A stretch of DNA of 24,797 nt from positions 1 to 24,797 of the forward strand of contig CAICTM010001666.1 in NCBI GenBank assembly GCA_903772945.1, written 5' to 3'. Positions 19,013 through 24,797 of this stretch are shown piece after piece. How positions within the stretch are numbered: position 1 is the first letter of the stretch; every line of letters starts with the position of its first letter. A program made the position numbers and the translations under genes. The notes under the pieces are model-generated. The model saw nothing but the letters and a program-made list of their open reading frames with translations, did no database searches and had not been told where the DNA came from. Source of the stretch: Seminavis robusta (lineage: Eukaryota > Bacillariophyta > Bacillariophyceae > Naviculales > Naviculaceae).

Positions 19013-19040
19013 GTGCGGTCAATTCAATCCGAATCCGTAG
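18994..19040 (-). repeat. Right TIR of mariner element
   Basis: Reverse complement of 15240-15286 with one mismatch. It is followed by TA (19041-19042). Confidence 0.95.
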
Positions 19041-19207
19041 TATTGTTGGTGACGATCAGGGGGTCGCAGTGTCTTTAAATCCTTTAGTGTCACACCGTAC
19101 TTCGCAGAATCCCTGTGGAACCAAACGGTATCTTTCGCTTTTATGACAGTGTTTTTACCTGGCACTTTCACTTCTTCCCGCGCTTGCAGAAGAACACACA
19201 CAATCAT
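19019..19207 (-). CDS. Short ORF interrupted by the mariner element
   Basis: A minus-strand ORF with an ATG at 19207 reads DTVWFHRDSAKYGVTLKDLK and similar coding-like sequence, then enters the right TIR and stops six codons later. On the other side of the element the frame would stop after about 14 codons. It may be the 3' exon of a gene whose end was displaced by the insertion, or a chance ORF. A stop lies directly upstream of the ATG, so earlier exons would need splicing. No family is recognised. Confidence 0.3.
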   Translation of the reverse strand: MIVCVLLQAREEVKVPGKNTVIKAKDTVWFHRDSAKYGVTLKDLKTLRPPDRHQQYYGFGLN

Positions 19208-19352
19208 GGATCACCTGTAGCCAGCTATTACCATAAGAGTCGAGTCAAGGCAGACCCACCACTCCCTCGCAAAGATCAACGTGCTTTTCTCTTCACGAAC
19301 TACAGTACAAGAGAGTGATATTGGATCAGGTATATAGTTCAGTGAAGTGATC

Positions 19353-20078
19353 ATGCTCAGCACAGTCCACAAGCAGACGGGTGACATTGTCGACAAAACG
19401 ATGGTGGTACCCACACGACGGCTCTCCGAGTTGGTGACGGGTATCAGCGCTCGGAGCCTTTCTGTCCTTCGTCTCGAGGGAAGCACCACCAAGCGTGTGA
19501 GATTTGCTTCTATGAAAGAAGAGCGACACGAATACCCCGCTGCCGTCAATCTGGTAGACTCCACGGAAGAGCTCTGGTATTCGATGCATGATATTCAAGC
19601 TGCCATTGCGGAAGATGCGGACGCTATCCGGCAACAGGAAGAAGCGAAATCAGGTGAAGACACACTACAAGTAGAGCCAAGGGGACTGGAGTTTTATACG
19701 GGAGATCAAACGCAACGAGCACAAGCCGTGACGCGCTACATCCGCACAATCATCAGCAAGACACATCAAAACACCAAGTTCTCCACTCAAAAGCTCATCA
19801 TGACGGGAGGCAAAAATGGGTATGTCATGGAGGGAGACAGTAATGGGAGTATCTCGCGGTATTCCTTTCAGGTGACAGCCTCTGCAAAGGACATGGCACA
19901 TCGACTGGCTGTCGAAGACGAATTGGAGGCACGTAGAATCTACTTGGAGGATGGTGTCGTGGCTTCTTCGTCAGGCATTTTCTTAATCAGTGAAACTAGC
20001 GACACCAACGGGACAGCAGCCAGAACTGGGAGGGATGATGGACCCCGCTGGTCGATCACAGCCAAGGTAACATATTGA
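19353..20078 (+). CDS. RVRF/RGLE-motif hypothetical protein
   Basis: A single-exon ORF of 241 residues from the ATG at 19353. It carries a basic KRVRF motif (about residue 48), then YPAAVNLVDSTEELWYSMHD, a helical stretch, and RGLEFY (about residue 110). Near the C-terminus is SFQVTASAKDMAHRLAVEDE. From memory, proteins with an RVRF box, an 'LWY' box and an RGLE box are common, uncharacterised and often multi-copy in diatoms; I cannot confirm this without a search. No enzymatic motif is visible. The KRVRF box could be a protein phosphatase 1 docking motif, which is only a suggestion. A TATATAG at about 19331 lies close upstream, so a later ATG is possible. Confidence 0.7.
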   Translation: MLSTVHKQTGDIVDKTMVVPTRRLSELVTGISARSLSVLRLEGSTTKRVRFASMKEERHEYPAAVNLVDSTEELWYSMHDIQAAIAEDADAIRQQEEAKSGEDTLQVEPRGLEFYTGDQTQRAQAVTRYIRTIISKTHQNTKFSTQKLIMTGGKNGYVMEGDSNGSISRYSFQVTASAKDMAHRLAVEDELEARRIYLEDGVVASSSGIFLISETSDTNGTAARTGRDDGPRWSITAKVTY

Positions 20079-20872
20079 GGCTTCCATTCTCGTGTCCGGT
20101 ACTTTGGAATCACGTCAGCTTTTGCCATCAAGGGCGCAGTCTCGTTGGCATCAAACACGTCAAGAACTAAATGTAGCACTACTGTATCTCTGAAGATCTT
20201 CCGGCCATGTATTGGGCAACAAATAGAAGTGACGGGGGGTCGCACCGAAACTCGTTGGATCATCTCATCTCGACTCTCGACGCAAAAAATGCTTTTGGAG
20301 CAGTATCGAAAGAGGAGGGTGGAGTCCTTCATATCAGCACTCCCTGCGACAAGGGCGTTGTCCAAGGACATGAATGGCTATCGTACGTGGGTGTGACGAT
20401 GCAGCAAAATCAAGTCGAATCGGCACTCGAGAAAGTGACCAAGAGTCTGGAGAAAGGTGGATTCGAGCAGTTCCCTAACCATTTCATGCACGGAACAACA
20501 GGAAACAAATTGCAGCTGATATGCGAACTCGAGGGATGGCATTACGTTACATGTATAAGCGGCATAGCAAGGTCGGGATGGCTTGGGTCTCTCACAGTAT
20601 GGATGAAGCCATCAGCTCCCTCAAGTTTGGCCTGCAGCTATGTTGGAAAAATGAATACTAAGTAGATACGTTAAGGAGCGAGGGGGCGCTAAGCTAGGCA
20701 GAGCAGCGGCTGCTGCGGTGGTGGGTTGTACTGGGAGAGCAAAGAGGACGGGAGCAGGGCCTGCAGCTATGCTTGATGCCAGAGCTAAGTTTTTAACAGC
20801 ATCTGGAGTCGCCTGCAGTACCGGAAGTTCCACGCGGATAGAGAGCCACCAATGCAAAGGCTGAAGTCTGAG
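20079..20872. other. Region with fragmented coding-like sequence
   Basis: No intact gene is seen. Three plus-strand pieces in different frames look partly coding: 20145-20396 (with TQKMLLEQYRKRRVE), 20207-20665, and 20479-20661, which ends in LRYMYKRHSKVGMAWVSHSM and a stop at 20659. The first and last could be the decayed C-terminal half of a second RVRF/RGLE-type gene, but the resemblance is weak. The 13-mer gcctgcagctatg occurs near 20631 and again near 20759. Confidence 0.35.
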
Positions 20873-23800
20873 CTATTTGTTGATGGAACATGACTTCCTG
20901 TGGACTTTCCACGCTTCCCGCTGGCACTCCTTGGAACAATAACTCACCGCCTGACACCTGCTGCACAGTTTGAACTGCATACCTCTCTTCATGCAGGACT
21001 TGTTTGCGCAAGTGGTCAGGAAAAGAGGTTTGTTAGGCAAATCCAGCTCACCTCGAGCAATTCTCCGATCCACCTTGCGGGATTCTTTGGATGGCTTGAC
21101 AACTCTTGCACTCTCAACTGTGCACACGTCTTCTAACCCAATCCCCATCAAGTGGGATCGAAAGATTTGTACATCTGCATGGTCAAAGGCTTCTGTCAAA
21201 GCGCGCTTGGACGATTTGTGAGTACGGAACTCACGCTTCAAGAAGCGCTTAGTAGGTTGACACTTGGCAGCATAGAGCCTTAGGAAGCAATTCCCATGAG
21301 ATGCGAATCCAGCTTGAAACAGAAGGGCGCACAGTATTGACAGAAGCCTCCCTGCTGCATGGTCGTTGTATTTTTCGTGGAGCTGATCGTACATTATGAT
21401 CAAGTTTTCGAAGGTGTTAAATGTGCGTCCTTCCTGTAGCTTCCAATCGTCGCCCCTTTCGATGCAGTGCAAAGCAGTGATGTACTGCATTTCTGCATTG
21501 GCAAAATCACCCCCGCGTTTGTAAGCAAGTCCACAATTCGAATGCAACCAAGGAGCACGTGTTGCGCCTGAAAAGAAGGTTTCTGCGAGCTCACGGTACA
21601 GTTTTGCAGCTGGAAGGAATGCCCCGGTCGCCTCTAGTGCTTCCCCAACTTTTTGGGCCCATTTGAATTGCTGTTTTCTTCCATTTTCCCCTAGGAGACA
21701 GGCAAGGTCTGCAGTGACTATTGAGAGATCTAGCACCTCTTTCCACCACTTCTTCTTGCGATATTGAATGTCCAGTCGCTCAGCAATTCCATCGACAAGC
21801 TTGAACTTCAGCCTGTTGCCTTCAAACCTGAGAAAGAGATGCAGCACCCGATACACCAATGCATATCTCTGTTCTTCTGTTGTCCGAGCAGCAAAGTGCT
21901 GGTTGAACATGCTGGCGTCTACCAGTAGGGCGGACCTGTTTATTGTGTTCCCAGTTTCCGCACTTTTATGAATAGGATAGAACTTGAGAAACATTAAACG
22001 GCCTCTGAATTGAATTGTGTCCACGTCGCCGCACTTGTGCTGTCTGCCAAGAAGGCATGCGACAAATGTGTTGTCAGATGCAACGGTCCACTCCAGATCG
22101 AAGTCCCCGTGATAAATTCGCGAGTAGGCCAGTTCGATTTTGGGGTTTTTGAACTGTGATATCTCGCCATGCTTTGCCAATGGATGCAATGGAGCGTCCC
22201 GAGTGAGGGAAGCGAAAGTGCCTGCTTCAGCGAAATGAAATGCTTGGGCGTCTTCCTTCCAAAAAACCACGGGCTCTCGATGTGGGGATACATGGGATAC
22301 CGTGAAGATGTCAGGTACTATGCCACGCATTTTGCCTCCTAGCCCTGTCCACATTGAGTGCAGATTTGCAGAAGATTCTTCTGCAAATCCGCAATCATCA
22401 TGTGTTGTTCTGAGGAGCTTCTGAAAGTTGCGTATGCGAGCCTCTCCATTTTTTACTGGCACGTAGTGTGAGGTCCCTACCCAGAACGAGATTTCATGCT
22501 GCAAGGCCTTGGCACATTGGCCCTTGTTCATCATCAAGTCCAAGGCACCTTGCCGGTTAGTCGGCACTGCGAAGTGAAAGATTGAAAAGTCGTTGCCAGT
22601 TGTCAGCAATTGGATTGTCTGCACAAAGTTACCAACTTTTAGGTTTAGTTCGGCGACGTCAGCAATCGTGTGCAAAGCGGCAAGATCAGTCCTGGTGTTG
22701 TTCTCATCAAGTTTCATTGCACGCTCTGTCCAAACCAGTTGCCCCTCCGTATGGCCAAGACGCTCGTGATAACGAGCAATTGAATTGTACAGCGATGCCA
22801 ACCAGCAGGTGTATTCAATATCGAAGAACTCCTCGGAAAAACTCTCGGCGGCAATGTGAGCTGAGCTGAACTGGTCATTTGAAGGTCCATAGTGCTCCCA
22901 AATCCAGATCCACATTTTCTGAAAGCAGCCATTGCGCCGTCTATGCTGAACCACATAGATCATGACTTTTAAAGCACCCTCAGACAGCTTGCCAAGGACA
23001 GGCAAAAATGCCAAGCAGTTCCAAAGCAGCAAAGGCAGTTCCATGAGAGTGTTGCACAAACGGTTCAAATCTTCGGATTCTTTTAAGACCCGACTGCTCA
23101 GAGAGTCCAAGTATTGCAACAGTGGCGGATTCGTCGGGATATCGAAAATTTGTCGGTCCATACTCAGGTCAGAGTACATGCCAACTCGACTAGCCAATGA
23201 GGAAAGCAACTGTAGATTGTCGGCTCGTTTTGCTTCCAACCCGTCCATGTCAATGATACCATTGTCTGGAGTCCAGTCTTTTATGGTTGGTAATATGCTC
23301 TCCATTTTAGGTTTTGCGGGTTCCAGCCACTCAAAGCTGATAAGACTTGCCAAGTCAACGTTTGGTTTGCCTCGGAGTGCGCCACCGGAGTCAATATCCA
23401 GCCGGCAGATTTCTCTGTTGATTTCAACAACTTGCCGGAGGAACTTCTTTCCGATCGTTGCCGCCTTATCCCGACTGATCTCAACTTGATACCTGTGCTT
23501 GTGCTTACGTTGTATGCATGTGACAATGCCTTCAACGTCCGGGTTTTCGGAACCTTGGATTTGAACTAAATCCCCATCGACGAGAGCGGAATCAGCTTCT
23601 TTATCCTCCAACTTGACGGTGATGAACAAGGATGACGACACACTGTCATCTTTATCCGAGAATACCTCTTCCAAAGCTTGCACTGTTCCAAATTGCCAGG
23701 CACTGGTGTGACTGGGCAGAAACTTCAAACGGCGTCCTGCCCAAATATCCAAATTGCGTTTCTTGTTGCTTGATTCGTCCGTACTCGTGAGCCTTGGAAG

Positions 23801-23887
23801 ACCATCAGGAAATACTTGCTTCAGATATTGGTTGAACTGATAACCGCATTCTGCTTTAAAGGCTGTCTGATCATCATGTGTCGTCAT
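20873..23887 (-). CDS. TPR-like protein with C-terminal MYND zinc finger
   Basis: An uninterrupted minus-strand ORF. I choose the ATG at 23887 (MTTHDDQTAFKAECGY), giving 1004 residues, because the 150 codons upstream include transposon sequence. Residues about 60-180 contain two stretches like small beta-barrels (LVDGDLVQIQG, EGIVTCIQRKHKHRYQVEI). The middle is largely helical, with TPR-like pieces at about 370-440 and 740-890 (WLHSNCGLAYKRGGDFANAE). Residues 960-1000 are an MYND finger with the ordered Cys/His ligands C-x4-C, C-x2-C, YC-x3-C and H-x3-C. MYND fingers bind proline-rich partners and occur in chromatin, signalling and chaperone-like proteins. No SET domain is seen, so it is not an SMYD methyltransferase. 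Function is unknown. Confidence 0.82.
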   Translation of the reverse strand: MTTHDDQTAFKAECGYQFNQYLKQVFPDGLPRLTSTDESSNKKRNLDIWAGRRLKFLPSHTSAWQFGTVQALEEVFSDKDDSVSSSLFITVKLEDKEADSALVDGDLVQIQGSENPDVEGIVTCIQRKHKHRYQVEISRDKAATIGKKFLRQVVEINREICRLDIDSGGALRGKPNVDLASLISFEWLEPAKPKMESILPTIKDWTPDNGIIDMDGLEAKRADNLQLLSSLASRVGMYSDLSMDRQIFDIPTNPPLLQYLDSLSSRVLKESEDLNRLCNTLMELPLLLWNCLAFLPVLGKLSEGALKVMIYVVQHRRRNGCFQKMWIWIWEHYGPSNDQFSSAHIAAESFSEEFFDIEYTCWLASLYNSIARYHERLGHTEGQLVWTERAMKLDENNTRTDLAALHTIADVAELNLKVGNFVQTIQLLTTGNDFSIFHFAVPTNRQGALDLMMNKGQCAKALQHEISFWVGTSHYVPVKNGEARIRNFQKLLRTTHDDCGFAEESSANLHSMWTGLGGKMRGIVPDIFTVSHVSPHREPVVFWKEDAQAFHFAEAGTFASLTRDAPLHPLAKHGEISQFKNPKIELAYSRIYHGDFDLEWTVASDNTFVACLLGRQHKCGDVDTIQFRGRLMFLKFYPIHKSAETGNTINRSALLVDASMFNQHFAARTTEEQRYALVYRVLHLFLRFEGNRLKFKLVDGIAERLDIQYRKKKWWKEVLDLSIVTADLACLLGENGRKQQFKWAQKVGEALEATGAFLPAAKLYRELAETFFSGATRAPWLHSNCGLAYKRGGDFANAEMQYITALHCIERGDDWKLQEGRTFNTFENLIIMYDQLHEKYNDHAAGRLLSILCALLFQAGFASHGNCFLRLYAAKCQPTKRFLKREFRTHKSSKRALTEAFDHADVQIFRSHLMGIGLEDVCTVESARVVKPSKESRKVDRRIARGELDLPNKPLFLTTCANKSCMKRGMQFKLCSRCQAVSYCSKECQREAWKVHRKSCSINK

Positions 23888-24066
23888 GGCTACTGTATTA
23901 TTAGTAGAGGGACAAAGTGCGATGCAAGGTTCTGCTACGGTATCTCGAGAAAAGTTTGCTGGATGTTCCAAAAAAGATCTCCCAGTGGATCGGTACTGGT
24001 ACCACCAATCTGAACCCACGTTTCCTTTACCGTGTAGTGGAAGATTTGAAAATTTCGTTGGGGGTA

Positions 24067-24355
24067 CTACGGCCTCGGGTTGAATTGGCCAGAATGGGCT
24101 CGGGAAGAAAATTGGAGGGCCCCGGAAGAAAATCCGACTTTCCCTGTAGAGCTCTGGTAGAGTTTCTACTGAGTGACAAATCCGAACCTTCATGGAATCG
24201 GGAAGAAAATTCGACGGTGTCGCCCGGCGCGCAAAATCCAACCAACAAAGAAAAGTGTCCTTAAGTAAATTTTCTTCCCAGCCATTGGATTTTGCTCCGG
24301 GGCCCTCCAATTTTCTTCCCGAGCCCATTCTGGCCAATTCAACCCGAAGCCGTAG
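24067..24355. mobile_element. Mariner-type MITE with long TIRs
   Basis: A 289-bp non-coding element flanked by TA on both sides (24065-24066 and 24356-24357). Its ends, beginning CTACGGCCTCGGGTTGAATT and CTACGGCTTCGGGTTGAATT, match as inverted repeats over about 60 bp with one mismatch, and to about 69 bp with two more. The first 25 bp resemble the TIR of the element at 15240-19040, so the two belong to sister families. It has no transposase and must have been moved by one in trans. It lies 180 bp upstream of the MYND gene start. Confidence 0.92.
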
Positions 24356-24357
24356 TA

Positions 24358-24797
24358 AAGAGAGGGGTAAAGAGTATTGAAGTCGATAGCTCTAAGGTTT
24401 TAACTGGAGGTTAGAAACAATTATGAGCTATTGGCTTTGGTGGTTTCTGTCCCCGAACGGCGGTTAGCATTGGTAATTGCCGTTAGAGGATCTGCTGGAT
24501 CTACATCTAAGTAGCGGTCCCGCGAGCCGGGCAGTCATACTGGTTGGCTTCGTGGGACGTGCTTCTGGTGGATATAAGGGTCAATGTCGCATTGGGACTG
24601 GGACTTTAACACACCCTCGCACAAGGAGTACGGAGTTGTGTTGATGTGGATGTTGTTGGTGTGATTGGCTTGGGAAGGCATTGGGGAGCTGTGGGTGCTG
24701 TCAGGTTCATACAGGTATGTTGGTCGCATTCGTTGGTGGTGCTTTGCTGGGACACGCCAGGCTCCCTCAACTTAGCCGACTACCCCTCCAAACACCA
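24358..24797. other. Right edge, no gene firmly recognised
   Basis: On the minus strand one frame is open from just after a stop near 24770 to a TGA at 24535, and continues after that TGA for about 35 more codons (VDPADPLTAITNANRRSGTE) to a TAA near 24421. It could be the broken C-terminal part of a gene or retroelement entering from the right. I see no domain, so it is not called. Confidence 0.3.

Larger units (their letters stand above)
15240..19040 (+). mobile_element. Tc1/mariner-type transposon with two genes
   Basis: A 3801-bp element bounded by terminal inverted repeats beginning CTACGGATTCGGATTGAATT, each 47 bp with one mismatch (15240-15286 against 18994-19040), and flanked on both sides by TA. 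That is the Tc1/mariner target duplication. Both ends carry subterminal tandem repeats. Inside are a DD34E transposase on the plus strand (15554-16669) and a convergent spliced gene on the minus strand (16771-18773). The TIRs and the transposase frame look intact, so the copy may be recent. Most Tc1/mariner elements are 1.3-2.5 kb with only a transposase, so size and gene content are unusual. Confidence 0.92.

Noticed and set aside
20873..24337. A 1154-residue MYND protein starting at 24337
   Set aside because: The first 90 codons are MITE sequence including its inverted repeats; the ATG at 23887 is the first outside it with natural-looking protein.
24420..24560. tRNA or other structured RNA near ggtcccgcgagccgggc
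   Set aside because: I could not fold a cloverleaf with the expected T and anticodon arms.

Overview
The window looks like nuclear DNA of a diatom, probably a pennate species with many repeats. This is inferred from short GT-AG introns (71, 102 and 117 bp) in compact genes, a ribosome-biogenesis gene of eukaryotic type, an MYND zinc-finger gene, a gene of a 'RVRF...RGLE' type that I associate with diatoms, and a mix of Ty3/gypsy and Tc1/mariner elements. No species can be fixed from sequence alone.

Layout, left to right. Positions 1-963 hold no gene I can support. Positions 964-3679 are a decayed Ty3/gypsy retrotransposon: a broken gag-pol with protease and reverse transcriptase, a probable 3' LTR, and, in place of a 5' LTR, an inverted copy of the LTR tip. 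A short minus-strand ORF (to 3966) is cut off next to the LTR. At 4468-5766 lies a two-exon RRP15-like 60S ribosome assembly gene. On the minus strand, 6351-8756 encodes a four-helix membrane protein with a coiled coil and a C-terminal PH domain; its membrane topology resembles Orai channels. About 9936-11231 is an acidic, Ser-rich hypothetical protein without a usable ATG. Positions 11607-13268 are a two-exon PhoX/DUF839-type phosphatase with an N-terminal signal or anchor segment.

Positions 13911-15027 are a striking 1.1-kb AT-rich satellite of about 42 degenerate units of roughly 26 bp. Right after it, 15240-19040 is a 3.8-kb Tc1/mariner element with 47-bp terminal inverted repeats, TA target duplication, subterminal tandem repeats at both ends, a DD34E transposase, and unusually a second, convergent, spliced gene for a 643-residue Cys-rich protein. 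The element sits at the end of a small minus-strand ORF. Positions 19353-20078 are the RVRF/RGLE-type gene, followed by about 0.6 kb of possibly decayed coding sequence. Positions 20873-23887 (minus) are a 1004-residue TPR-like protein ending in an MYND zinc finger. Its 5' flank carries a 289-bp MITE (24067-24355) whose ends are related to those of the mariner element and which supplies an in-frame upstream ATG.

The genes do not form a pathway. The coherent story is mobile DNA: one LTR element family and two related mariner-type families have reshaped this locus. The best candidate for something undescribed is the two-gene mariner element, with its related MITE and the neighbouring satellite whose unit resembles the element's subterminal repeats.
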